DNA of 51,397 nt from Oscillospiraceae bacterium (GCA_015067605.1 SVME01000004.1:1-51397); one strand, 5' to 3'. Shown: positions 37,149 to 45,841, counted from the first letter of the stretch. Notes: generated by a model not told the origin, from the sequence alone. A program made the numbers and translations.

Positions 37149-38771
37149 CTATTCCTTGCCGCTGAGCAGACGCAGGGTCTGGCTGAACAGCTTTTGATGG
37201 TGGATAATCCAGTTTTCCGTGTCACGAAAGGATGCCTGAAACAACTTCGGATCCAGCTCTCCAGTGGTAATGCCACGGGCGGCCAATATCCGCTGCAAAT
37301 CCTCTTCCAACGCCGCACGCGCCTCGCTGAGAAGCGCATTGCGCTGGCGCATCCGCTCCAGCTGAGCGGTGTACTGCTCCAGCTCCAGACTGCGCAGCCA
37401 TTCCTCCAGCAGACGGGTCTGCTCTTTCAGCTCCGTTTCGCGGGCGGTCAGCTGAGCCTGCTTAGCCCGAACGGCTTCGGTTTCCTGCTGTAGCTGGGCG
37501 ATGCGCTGGGCGGCTTGCTGATTTTCCTGTTCTGCACGCCATTTCAGCTCCTGTTGCTGGCTGATTGCCGTCTGGTTGCGCAGTGCCTGCTCCTGCCAGA
37601 GCTTTTGCTGTTCGCCAATTTGAATTTCCAGCGTCTGATATTCGGTCAGTGCCTGCTCCCGCTGCCGGATGGACTCCGCCAGCCGCAGTTTGGCCTGCTC
37701 CTGATCCTTATCCGCAAGGTCGTGGGTCAACTGATCCAGCTGCTGCTGGAGCTGGGCACATTCCCCGTCCAGCTGGCTCATGGCCTGCCGTAGCTGCTCC
37801 AGCTGTGCCGCTTTATTATCCCGGGTGCGAATCAGGTTCTCCTTTTGCAGTTGGAGAGCTTCCAGCTCTGCCGTTAGGCCGTCAGCCTCATCCTCCGTGC
37901 TCTGACGCAGCGCCAGCACCTGCTGATGACTCTGGCGCAGCTGCTCCAGTCGGGCGGCGGAGGCCGCTTGCTCTGCTTCTCCGGTCTGCAAAAGCTGTGC
38001 CGCTCGCTCCAACTGCTGACGCATCTCGGTTTGCTGTTGGCGCAGGGCCGTCAGAGCCGCCGCTGTCTGCTCCGACTGGGCATCGTTTTCCTGCTTTTGC
38101 TGCTCCAGCTTTTGCCGCTCCTCCAGCATGGCCTGATGGGTCTGCCCACACTGGCTCAATTGCTGGCGAAGCTGCTCATTTTCCTGCCGCTGCTGGGTAA
38201 TTTGGTCTTGCAAAGTCTGCACCTGAATCTGATTTTGTTGCTGCTGCAATGTACAGGTCTGCTGCTCCTGCTGCAACTGAATCAGTCGGCTTTGGAGTTG
38301 AGGCAGCGTCACCTCGGAGGCTGTCTTAATCTGTGCCTCCAATTGCTGGCACTGCTGCTGGAGCTCCAGCTTCTTTTTGGCCCCAGATTCCAGCGCCGCC
38401 TGCTGAGCACGCAACGCCTTACGCTTGTCCTCCAGCACTGCCGTTTCTCCCGCCTGCAGCTCCAGCTGCTCCGCCAGCCGGTCCAGCTGGCGCATTTTAT
38501 CGTCCAGCTCCTCCTGACGGCGGGTATCCATGATTTGATTCTCAATCTGCCGGTACTGGCGGCTGACCAGCCGCCCCATCCAGGGAAGTTGCTGGAGCAG
38601 CTGGACGGTATCCCCCGCCGGATGCTTTTCCACCGGCGTACCGGTGTCCGTTCGGACATCCTCGCACAGGTCACGAATCATGCCAAACAGGTCTGCGCCG
38701 GTGATGGGCTGACCATTGGATTTTTTCTCCTCCATACGGCGGATATCCGCCTGAATTCTATCAAAGCTCAT
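37149..38771 (-). CDS. long Gln-rich coiled-coil protein
   Basis: A 540-residue protein. Residues 1-75 are a small globular start (FDRIQADIRRMEEKKSNGQP). About 75-470 is one long coiled coil unusually rich in Gln, Leu and Glu, which gives the DNA its many CTG/CAG-like triplets. The end (about 475-540) is a compact helical domain. It may act as a scaffold of fixed length, in the manner of golgin or SMC-type rods, but carries no ATPase or hinge motif. Start at 38771, preceded by GGAGGAGGTGG, lies 11 bases inside the end of the Hsp70 gene. Confidence 0.75.
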   Translation of the reverse strand: MSFDRIQADIRRMEEKKSNGQPITGADLFGMIRDLCEDVRTDTGTPVEKHPAGDTVQLLQQLPWMGRLVSRQYRQIENQIMDTRRQEELDDKMRQLDRLAEQLELQAGETAVLEDKRKALRAQQAALESGAKKKLELQQQCQQLEAQIKTASEVTLPQLQSRLIQLQQEQQTCTLQQQQNQIQVQTLQDQITQQRQENEQLRQQLSQCGQTHQAMLEERQKLEQQKQENDAQSEQTAAALTALRQQQTEMRQQLERAAQLLQTGEAEQAASAARLEQLRQSHQQVLALRQSTEDEADGLTAELEALQLQKENLIRTRDNKAAQLEQLRQAMSQLDGECAQLQQQLDQLTHDLADKDQEQAKLRLAESIRQREQALTEYQTLEIQIGEQQKLWQEQALRNQTAISQQQELKWRAEQENQQAAQRIAQLQQETEAVRAKQAQLTARETELKEQTRLLEEWLRSLELEQYTAQLERMRQRNALLSEARAALEEDLQRILAARGITTGELDPKLFQASFRDTENWIIHHQKLFSQTLRLLSGKE

Positions 38772-40413
38772 GCTCCACCTCCTCCGGTTCAAACAGCTCC
38801 ACACACTTGGCAAGCTGTATTTTCTGTCCGGTTTCCGCCGGAGTAGCGCTGTCCAATCCGTATTGGCGGAGGTGTAACGTCAGCTCGCCGGAAGCGTCCA
38901 TGGAAAATCCCAGCGCCATCAAACTTCCGGCCGGTGCCACCGCCGTCAATCGGCGCCGGTATTCCTCCCGAAGCCGGTACAGCCGGCCGCCTGTATCTCC
39001 AAAATCCATGGCCAAAGCGGACAGGGTTCCGTCGGTCATCAGGTAGCGCAGGGGCTTGCCGGTCTGGCCGTCTAGCGGAAAGTAGGCTTCCCCATACTCG
39101 ATGTCCTGCTTGTAGGCGATGGCATAGTCCGTGCGGCCCACGCCGTCCGGATCCTGGCCCGTAAAGCCAATGCTGAAGGGCGCTGTGTGGCGAATGGACA
39201 CCACGTCCGCCGCCAGCATCGCCGCTCCCATGGAAATGGACTTTTCCCGGTCGAACTGGTTGCGGATGATATGCTCCTGCCGCTTGTCCATGGTGCTGAA
39301 CTGGAAGGTATCCTCGATCTGCTTGCGCACCAGATAGTAGTTGCCGAAGCCACCCACAAGGGCAATTTTGAAAATATCCTGATTCCGATCCATATAGCGG
39401 ATGGCGTTGCGCTCCATGTAGTCGATCATGTGATCCAGCTCCGCCTTCAGCACCGGCCGGACGACGGAATCGTAGACCTCCACCAGCAACCGATAGGTCA
39501 CCGGGATATATTCACCCCGGTAGTCGATGGAGGTAAACTCCATCTCCAAATCCTCTGGGTAATCGATGCCATATTCGTCGAAAGTGTCCTTAATCTGGCC
39601 GGTGCGGAACTGCAGCTCCTCCTCCAGATTATCCACCGCCTTATAAAACCGGCCATCCATGGCAGGCAAATCATCACCGAACAAGCCGGACTGGCGAATG
39701 GCCTGCGCCATCACCGTTTCCATATAGACGATGCCGGCCTTGCCGATTTTACCATCCTCATTTTCGCCGGCGCCGGTACGCTCCAGCACCTTAATCTGCA
39801 CGGCATCTGCTTCTGCGCTGACCTCCGTTAGGGTCAAATCCAACGTGCCGCCGCCGTAGTCGATCAGAAGAATGGAACCGTCGTACTCCCTGCCGGTGCT
39901 GAGCTTGAAATTATGAGAGAAGAAAGCGGTGGCCGCCGCAGGCTCACTGATAACCTGAGCATCCTCCACGAAATCGAACTCTCGAAGGATGTTCAACAGC
40001 ACCGTCCGAGCGTCCAGCGTATGCAGCCGCTGGTTCCATATCTCCGGCACGCCCACCACCAGCCGGTGGATCTTACTCTCGTGGAGGCACTGCAGCGCCT
40101 GACGCAGACAGAACTCCAGAAACCTTGCCGCCACACGTCGGGGGCTATGAATCTCATCGTAGCCACGGGCCTCCAGCAGCCCCGAATCCAGTTCCGGCAG
40201 CAGCATCTTGAAGCCCTTGAAAATTCGCACGTCCCGCTTGCCGGTGACGGAACGGGCCGCCCGTCCGAATTCGTACTTGCTGCCCATCAGCGCCACGGTA
40301 GTGGGGATATAGGGCGAGCTGGACATGGTCAGCGTTTCCACCATGCCGGTGCTATGACGATAGACCGAAATAGTAGTGTAGGTACTGCCAAAGTCTATGC
40401 CCATATCTACCAT
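38761..40413 (-). CDS. Hsp70-type ATPase without a full lid domain
   Basis: A 550-residue Hsp70-superfamily protein. Phosphate loop 1 GIDFGSTYTT (5-14), the connecting segment ISEPAAATAFF (155-165), phosphate loop 2 DYGGGT (185-190) and the adenosine loop IALVGGFGNYYLVRKQI (near 350) are intact, so it should bind and hydrolyse ATP. After the ATPase domain there is a reduced beta-rich region of about 120 residues and no helical lid or EEVD-type end. It is not the housekeeping DnaK: no grpE or dnaJ is adjacent. A dedicated chaperone or switch for the operon's polymer proteins is the likely role, by context. Confidence 0.85.
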   Translation of the reverse strand: MVDMGIDFGSTYTTISVYRHSTGMVETLTMSSSPYIPTTVALMGSKYEFGRAARSVTGKRDVRIFKGFKMLLPELDSGLLEARGYDEIHSPRRVAARFLEFCLRQALQCLHESKIHRLVVGVPEIWNQRLHTLDARTVLLNILREFDFVEDAQVISEPAAATAFFSHNFKLSTGREYDGSILLIDYGGGTLDLTLTEVSAEADAVQIKVLERTGAGENEDGKIGKAGIVYMETVMAQAIRQSGLFGDDLPAMDGRFYKAVDNLEEELQFRTGQIKDTFDEYGIDYPEDLEMEFTSIDYRGEYIPVTYRLLVEVYDSVVRPVLKAELDHMIDYMERNAIRYMDRNQDIFKIALVGGFGNYYLVRKQIEDTFQFSTMDKRQEHIIRNQFDREKSISMGAAMLAADVVSIRHTAPFSIGFTGQDPDGVGRTDYAIAYKQDIEYGEAYFPLDGQTGKPLRYLMTDGTLSALAMDFGDTGGRLYRLREEYRRRLTAVAPAGSLMALGFSMDASGELTLHLRQYGLDSATPAETGQKIQLAKCVELFEPEEVEHEL

Positions 40414-40428
40414 ATCTGCTCACTCCTT

Positions 40429-42228
40429 TCAATCCAGCAGAATCAGAGGCTCGTCCTCCAAGCTGCCGAGCATTTTTTCATATTCCTCCAGCAAATCCGT
40501 ATCGTCGGATTTACCAGGCATTTCCTGCATCACAAAGTCCATGGAGCTTCCCAGCTCCTGCAGTGTGGTTTCAGACCGCTGATGGGCCACTGCCTCCCGC
40601 TCCATCGCATTCAGCGCATCACGATACACCGCTTCCACATCCCGTCCGATACCAAGACCCAGACTGCCCACCGCCAGCTCCAAATCATGCAGCGTGGTCA
40701 GGCACTGGTTCCGCCGTTCCTGCTTAACGGCCCGGGAACGGGTCCGATTATCAATCAGCTTATCTAAATCCACCGCCTCGTGCATCTTCACGCTCAGGGC
40801 GTGCTCTTGGGCGGTTACGCCTCGCAGGATGCCGCTGCCCATGGTGGATTTTTCCGCCTCGATTTGGCGAATCAGCTCCTTCTTGCTTCTGGTGTGGAGC
40901 AAAATCTGATCCGTGTCCTCGTGAATCAGTCCCTCCAGCTTAAAAGCATCCTCCGAAAGGCGGAGAATCGTCTGCTGGTATTTCCAGATCTTCCGTTCGC
41001 TCTCCTGATAGCGGAAGTCACGCTCCACGCCGGCCGTGAGAAATTTCACCGCCCGCTCGAAGGTTTCCGTGTCCCCCTTATTGGCTGCGGTTTCCAGCGA
41101 AAACAGGCACTGCATCAGTTGCTTTTCCAGCTCCGGATCACAGGGCTGGCTGCGGGGTGTTTGATACTCTCGCGCAAGCTGGTGGAACTTTCCGACTGCC
41201 AGCTTTCCCTGCTCCGGACGGGTGCTGTACAGCTCCTCCGGAATCCGAATCTGCTTGATTTTTCTAGCCAACAGGCCATCCGACTGAACCAGCACCCGAT
41301 TATCATCCAAGGGGTACTGCTCCAGCTCCACATCCTCCATCCACTGCCGAAGGCTCAGCAGTCTGCTCTCATCGGCCAGATCCTCCAGCAGTGTTTCCAG
41401 TCTGCCGGCTGCGTTCTCGGAAAGAATTGGTCCCGTTCTGCGCCGCAAGGCGGCACTATGATACCACCGGTGGACGAAGGCACTCAGCGATGCCAACTGC
41501 GGTTCGTCCCAGCTCCAATCCGGGTGGGTGGTGACGAAAATGTACGCCACCGCCAGACGGATGCGCTCCAAGGTCATCTCATTCAAAAATACACACCGCT
41601 CGCCCATATCTCGGGCCAGCTGCTCGTATAGCTTCACATTATGGCCCTGACTTTGAATCAGCGCCACCTCAGGACACAGGCTCAGCCCATCCATATCCGA
41701 AAAGATTCCTTTCGAATCGGTCAGGTATTTCATGCTGCCGCCGGCGGTCACCGGCAGCTGCAGCAGCAGCACATTGCCACTTTGCTCCAGATATTTCTGT
41801 CCTGTCCGGACGAACTCCTTCAGCTCTGGAAGATTGCTTCCGAACACCTCCGCAAAAGTATCCAAGCGAACCACAAAAGCCGTATCCTTGCTCTTTTTCA
41901 GTATATTAATCAGCCGTTTGGAAAGCTCCTTTCCATCCGGCAGCGCATAGCTGCGCTCCTGACCGTCCTCCGGGGAGAAATGGTTCCAGAAGCCGCTCTT
42001 TCGCATCAAGCGCTGATAGGTTTCCCGGGAGGTCTGATCGCACAGCTCCAGCCGGAAGCTACCGTCCAGCCCGCTAATGAAAAACACGTTCTGGTAGCCA
42101 CGCTTTTTCAGCAGGCAATACAGGTAGCCGTTCAGCTCCAGCCGAACCAGCCCGGGGAGGATATAGCTGTCCTTGGATTCACCGAACACCAAATGAGCAA
42201 AGCCCTTTTGTGCCTGAAACCGTTCCAT
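40429..42228 (-). CDS. 599-aa protein of unknown function, ESCRT-like operon
   Basis: I do not recognise a family. The N-terminal half (about 1-250) alternates hydrophobic strands and helices in the style of a P-loop or AAA-like fold (LKKRGYQNVFFISG, TAFVVRLDTFAEVF, NVLLLQLPV), but no Walker A lysine loop is visible, so any nucleotide site is lost. The C-terminal half is helical with a basic/acidic coiled stretch (about 400-540) and ends in an acidic helix (LLEEYEKMLGSLEDE) that loosely resembles the tails of the two Snf7-like proteins. GGGAGG site before the ATG; 15 bases ahead of the Hsp70 gene. Confidence 0.7.
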   Translation of the reverse strand: MERFQAQKGFAHLVFGESKDSYILPGLVRLELNGYLYCLLKKRGYQNVFFISGLDGSFRLELCDQTSRETYQRLMRKSGFWNHFSPEDGQERSYALPDGKELSKRLINILKKSKDTAFVVRLDTFAEVFGSNLPELKEFVRTGQKYLEQSGNVLLLQLPVTAGGSMKYLTDSKGIFSDMDGLSLCPEVALIQSQGHNVKLYEQLARDMGERCVFLNEMTLERIRLAVAYIFVTTHPDWSWDEPQLASLSAFVHRWYHSAALRRRTGPILSENAAGRLETLLEDLADESRLLSLRQWMEDVELEQYPLDDNRVLVQSDGLLARKIKQIRIPEELYSTRPEQGKLAVGKFHQLAREYQTPRSQPCDPELEKQLMQCLFSLETAANKGDTETFERAVKFLTAGVERDFRYQESERKIWKYQQTILRLSEDAFKLEGLIHEDTDQILLHTRSKKELIRQIEAEKSTMGSGILRGVTAQEHALSVKMHEAVDLDKLIDNRTRSRAVKQERRNQCLTTLHDLELAVGSLGLGIGRDVEAVYRDALNAMEREAVAHQRSETTLQELGSSMDFVMQEMPGKSDDTDLLEEYEKMLGSLEDEPLILLD

Positions 42229-42274
42229 TTTCCTCCCCCTTTCTCCGTATTGTTTTCCGAGCCCGCAGGGTGTT

Positions 42275-42338
42275 GGAATCCGTTCTCTTTTTCAACAGAA
42301 AAACAGATTGCCACGTCGCTGCGCTCCTCGCAATGACA
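42275..42338. repeat. partial GTCATTGCGAG-family element inside the operon
   Basis: It contains GGAATCCGTTCTC, AGATTGCCACG and the outer arm CTCGCAATGACA, matching the right half of the element at 5775-5862; the left outer arm is missing. It lies in the 116-base gap between the RCC1 gene and the 599-aa gene, the widest gap of the operon, and ends 7 bases before the RCC1 stop codon. It could be an mRNA processing or stabilising point. Confidence 0.7.
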
Positions 42339-42344
42339 GGTTAT

Positions 42345-44126
42345 TTATACCAGCCCAACCCAATGGTTGACGCTGGTTTGGTTATGGTCGTTTCTGCCCA
42401 CGGCCACCAGACGGCCCACACTGCGCAGTCCCACCGTTGTGGAACGTCCGGCGCTGATGGCGATGATGTTTGACCAGTCACCCACAGCACAGGCACCGTA
42501 GTTGCCGCTACCGGTGGCGACCACCGTGCCGTCCGCACGCAGACCCACCGTATGATCGTGGCCCGCATCTACGGCGATGATGTCCGTCCAGCTCTCCACG
42601 TTGCACTGGCCCACACGATTGGCTCCGGCTGCCACCACCGTGCCGTCTGAACGAAGGCCTACGGTATGCTCGCCGCCGGCGGATATGGCTACAATGTCCC
42701 TCCACTCCGACAGGCTACACTGGCCGAACAAATCACTGCCCTCTGCCACCACCGTGCCATCCGAACGAAGACCCACGATATGCTGGGCTCCTGCGGCAAT
42801 GGCCGCAATATTCTCCCACCGGTAGACATGAAAGTATCCACCGGAAATCTTTCCCGTGACCACCACTCTGCCATCCGACCGCAGACCCATGGAATGGGTA
42901 GCGCCGGCGGCAATCTGGATGATGTTATTCCAGCCCATTATGTCACACTGATTCTGAAAATTGCTTCCGACGGCCTGCACACGGCCATCCCCCCGCAGTC
43001 CCAGAAGGTGGCTGCCACCGACGGCCACAGCCTGAATATGCCGCCAACCGTCCAACCCGGCGAAATTACGGGTGCTGACGATGGTGCCGTCCTTGCGCAG
43101 TGCCGCCGTCAGACCGTCGCCGGCGCTGAGCATGGTAGCCAAATGCACCTTTTTACGAATCGCATCGGTCATATCTACCGGCACTTCGGAGAATCGCTTC
43201 ACCGGCATCGGCATTTCCAGTTCTACCGCATCGGCATCCTCCTCATCCCAGTCGAAGGGCGACGGCTCCAATTCCGGTTCCGCCGGCAGCGGAGCGGTAG
43301 TGGGATTTTCAGGCGCTCCAATATCCGACAGCGCATCCAGCAAACGCTGGAAGGCGGAGTCCTGTTCCGGCTCTTCTATTGGTTCCTCTATCGGCTCATC
43401 GCAGCGCTTCTCTATCCGCTCCGGCTCAGGCTTTTCCTCATCGCCCGCCAGCCGCTCCATCGACCGGCGCAGCTGCGCAATGGTAATATCGCCTACGCAG
43501 GCGGCAGAAATCGCATTTCTTAGGGCTGGCGCACCCATGGGCGGCTCGGAAATGGGATTCGTACCACCCAGCAACCAATGGAGCAAGCTGGCCAAAGCCG
43601 GCGCTCCCCCCAGCCCCGCCGGGGCGATGCCCATATTTCCCAGAAGCCATCTGTCACCCACCAGATACACCGTATCCGCCGTGACCTGACAGGATTCAAG
43701 CCCATGCTTTTGGCCGTTTTCCAAGGCACGGCAAATGTCCAGTCCCAGACGAATCACAGCTTCGTCCGGCAGACGCAGCCGGTTTTGATACCGCAAAAGC
43801 TGTTCCTGAGCCAACCCACTGTCCGACGACAGGCAAATCAGCTCCGGCTGGTCGGCTTTCCGCTCCGCCAGCACCTGCCGCAAGCTCTGATAGCAGCGGC
43901 TGCGAATCAGAATATTCCAGCCCTCATCCGCTTCCTCTACCCAATGACTTTCGTGGCACAAAATATTGGCGCAGCCTGCAAGCTCCAGACTCTTGTCCAG
44001 CCGCTGCAGGTACTCGTCCAGACGGTGACGGTCACGGATCATCAGGGTGTACAGCCGGCTGCGCCGGACGGTGCCCAGCGCATCGGTTTGGGTCTGTATC
44101 GTTTCCTCAAGCCGCTCCATTTCCAT
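42345..44126 (-). CDS. pseudokinase fused to a seven-blade RCC1 propeller
   Basis: A 593-residue protein. Residues about 10-200 fit the layout of a Ser/Thr protein kinase (helix LPDEAVIRLGLDICRALENGQKHG is the E/F-helix run), but the HRD position reads HGLESC (141-146) and the DFG position reads NMG (164-166), so it should be catalytically dead. An acidic Pro/Glu linker (about 225-325, EEPIEEPIEEPEQDS) leads to about seven 38-residue RCC1 repeats (about 335-593), each with xxGLRSDGxVVAxG, a W(x)DI turn and AAGxxH. RCC1 propellers usually bind proteins or membranes. First gene of the ESCRT-like operon, so probably the sensor or adaptor. GGAGGG site. Confidence 0.8.
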   Translation of the reverse strand: MEMERLEETIQTQTDALGTVRRSRLYTLMIRDRHRLDEYLQRLDKSLELAGCANILCHESHWVEEADEGWNILIRSRCYQSLRQVLAERKADQPELICLSSDSGLAQEQLLRYQNRLRLPDEAVIRLGLDICRALENGQKHGLESCQVTADTVYLVGDRWLLGNMGIAPAGLGGAPALASLLHWLLGGTNPISEPPMGAPALRNAISAACVGDITIAQLRRSMERLAGDEEKPEPERIEKRCDEPIEEPIEEPEQDSAFQRLLDALSDIGAPENPTTAPLPAEPELEPSPFDWDEEDADAVELEMPMPVKRFSEVPVDMTDAIRKKVHLATMLSAGDGLTAALRKDGTIVSTRNFAGLDGWRHIQAVAVGGSHLLGLRGDGRVQAVGSNFQNQCDIMGWNNIIQIAAGATHSMGLRSDGRVVVTGKISGGYFHVYRWENIAAIAAGAQHIVGLRSDGTVVAEGSDLFGQCSLSEWRDIVAISAGGEHTVGLRSDGTVVAAGANRVGQCNVESWTDIIAVDAGHDHTVGLRADGTVVATGSGNYGACAVGDWSNIIAISAGRSTTVGLRSVGRLVAVGRNDHNQTSVNHWVGLV

Positions 44127-44178
44127 CCCTCCATTTTGTGTCAGCGTGCGATGGGTATAATATCCCGCATTTTAATGC

Positions 44179-44208
44179 ATTATACTACATATTGCGCCGC
44201 TGCGTCAA
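44179..44208 (-). promoter_or_regulatory. sigma-A promoter of the ESCRT-like operon
   Basis: Minus strand: -35 TTGACG (44203-44208), 18-base spacer, consensus -10 TATAAT (44179-44184), about 50 bases before the first start codon. No equally good promoter was seen inside the operon. Confidence 0.75.
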
Positions 44209-44251
44209 GCCATGAAGCCCTTTCCTTTTTCCATTGCGTCCATTTTTTTCG

Positions 44252-44280
44252 TTGCGTACATCGAATTTATATGATATGAT
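44252..44280 (+). promoter_or_regulatory. promoter of the RsiV-like lipoprotein gene
   Basis: -35 TTGCGT (44252-44257), 17-base spacer, -10 TATGAT (44275-44280), diverging from the promoter at 44179-44208 with about 45 bases between the two -35 boxes. Confidence 0.6.
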
Positions 44281-44309
44281 AAATATATCTATCGCCTAAG
44301 GAGATTCCT

Positions 44310-45476
44310 ATGAAGAAATTCACTGCCGCACTGGCTCTTTTGAGCCTGCTTCTGTGCGGCTGCAACGCACAGCCCATTACGGAAATTCAAATCGCCCAGA
44401 CCGTTGCCGGTCAGGATGTAATCATCGACACCCCTGACACCATGTATCTGGGCGAAACGATTTACGCTGTGGGCACCTGTCCCGTTACCGACACTGCGCT
44501 GGATGATCAGGGACATGAGATTTTCTCCCAGACCTATCAGAAATTCCGCTTCTATCTGGACAACAATCAGGTACAGCAGACCATCGAGGCGGATTTACAA
44601 TTAAGGCTGGATCAGTTTTTCGCCAACGCGGGCTACATTCAGAATCTGGCTCGTGAGGAGTGTTTTTCCACCGACGACTGGACACCATACTGGGCCCACA
44701 TCCAATACACCCCCGCTCGGGTGGATGACACGGTCATCAGTCTGTACGCCGACCACAGAAGCTACAACGGCACCGGCACCGCCCACTCCCTCAGCGCCGT
44801 TTGCTATGATGTGAACACCGGAAGCGTGCTGTGTCTGGGGGATATTCTGGAGCCGAGTTGCTCTGGCACAATGCTGGCGCAGGATATTATTGACCGTCTG
44901 GGTGCCACCGAGGGACTTTACGACAACTATCAGGACATCCTGAAGGACACCTTCTCCGGTGATTTTTCCACCATGTCCAACTGGTATTTGAATCAAACGG
45001 GGCTTTGTTTCCTGTTTTCCCCCTATGACATCAGCCCCAAGAATGTTTCTGTGCTGATTCCCTATAACGCATTGGAGGGTATCCTGCAGGAAAGGTTCCT
45101 CCCTGTACGGCCGGAAGCCATCGGCGCTCTGGGTGCTGGATTTTATCAACCGGAGCTGGATCAGGAACGGTTCTCTTTTATCGCAAATCTTGAACTGGAT
45201 GCGCAAGGACAGTCGTTGGTGATTTACCCCAGCGACACCATCTCCGATTTTCGGGTGGAGATTGGTACGCTCAGCGAGGACGGCACCGCCTACACCCCCG
45301 AGTCCACCGTTTTTGCCGCCGGAGCATTTTATGCCGGCAATGCGCTGGTGATTACCCTCGACCAAAGCCCCGATGCGCCGGTGCTGCAGGTTAGCTATCG
45401 CTCTGAGGGAATGGAGGCATCCGCTTGGGTGCTGTGCAATCAGGACGACGGCACTGTGTTGCTGGCCTATGGATAA
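44310..45476 (+). CDS. lipoprotein with RsiV-like (DUF4163/DUF3298) domain
   Basis: A 388-residue lipoprotein: signal peptide with lipobox LCGC (Cys18 is the lipidation site). The central part has the pattern of the DUF4163-DUF3298 pair found in RsiV, the lysozyme-sensing anti-sigma factor (YADHRSYNGTGTAHSLSAVCYDVNTGSVLCLGDIL), followed by a C-terminal beta domain. No sigma factor gene lies next to it and no cytoplasmic anti-sigma part exists, so it is probably an extracellular binding protein that shares the RsiV fold. It diverges from the ESCRT-like operon; a functional link is possible but unproven. AAGGAG site. Confidence 0.8.
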   Translation: MKKFTAALALLSLLLCGCNAQPITEIQIAQTVAGQDVIIDTPDTMYLGETIYAVGTCPVTDTALDDQGHEIFSQTYQKFRFYLDNNQVQQTIEADLQLRLDQFFANAGYIQNLAREECFSTDDWTPYWAHIQYTPARVDDTVISLYADHRSYNGTGTAHSLSAVCYDVNTGSVLCLGDILEPSCSGTMLAQDIIDRLGATEGLYDNYQDILKDTFSGDFSTMSNWYLNQTGLCFLFSPYDISPKNVSVLIPYNALEGILQERFLPVRPEAIGALGAGFYQPELDQERFSFIANLELDAQGQSLVIYPSDTISDFRVEIGTLSEDGTAYTPESTVFAAGAFYAGNALVITLDQSPDAPVLQVSYRSEGMEASAWVLCNQDDGTVLLAYG

Positions 45477-45480
45477 TGAC

Positions 45481-45522
45481 ACACCCCCGTGAGAATCGTT
45501 TCCACGATTCCCACGGGGGTGT
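45481..45522 (+). terminator. terminator of the lipoprotein gene
   Basis: A long near-perfect stem: ACACCCCCGTG pairs with CACGGGGGTGT and continues through GAATCG/CGATTC around a short loop, starting 4 bases after the stop. No T run follows. Confidence 0.7.
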
Positions 45523-45545
45523 CAGTATACCGACATTTATACGGC

Positions 45546-45841
45546 TAAATTATCGTTTAGCGTACTAAGCGCCGCAGGCGCTATACCTTCCCCCGAGGGT
45601 GGTGCTTCGCGCAGCGAATTAGAATTAAAATGATTGCCAGTGGCAATCATACCACTACTATTAGGTGGCCGAGCGCAAGCGAGGTCGGAAAGGGAATGGC
45701 GAAACCTGAAAACTGGCAACAGGCCTGATACAGAGCGGAAAACATAACGTTTCCGCCCGCATTCCACATCCGCCCTTCGGGCACCTTCTCCCCGGGAGAA
45801 GGGATGGCGGCTTCGCCGCTGGTGCTATAAACGATAAATTA
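45546..45841. repeat. long (about 296-bp) TIR element
   Basis: Left end TAAATTATCGTTTAGC; right end GCTATAAACGATAAATTA (degenerate). The interior differs from the other copies: it holds the palindrome ATGATTGCCAGTGGCAATCAT, a CGGAAAACATAACGTTTCCG hairpin and CTTCTCCCCGGGAGAAG. Its right end contains the stop codon (TAA on the minus strand) of the hydrolase gene at 45839. No coding sequence. It fills most of the 362-base gap. Confidence 0.75.

Noticed and set aside
37500..38500. CTG/CAG-rich low-complexity DNA
   Set aside because: Explained by the Gln/Leu-rich coiled coil encoded on the minus strand; frame is intact throughout.
42345..43140. Periodic similar DNA segments of about 115 bases, considered as a repeat array
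   Set aside because: They are the coding repeats of the RCC1 propeller, diverged at the DNA level and in frame; no identical direct repeats with unique spacers, so not a CRISPR.
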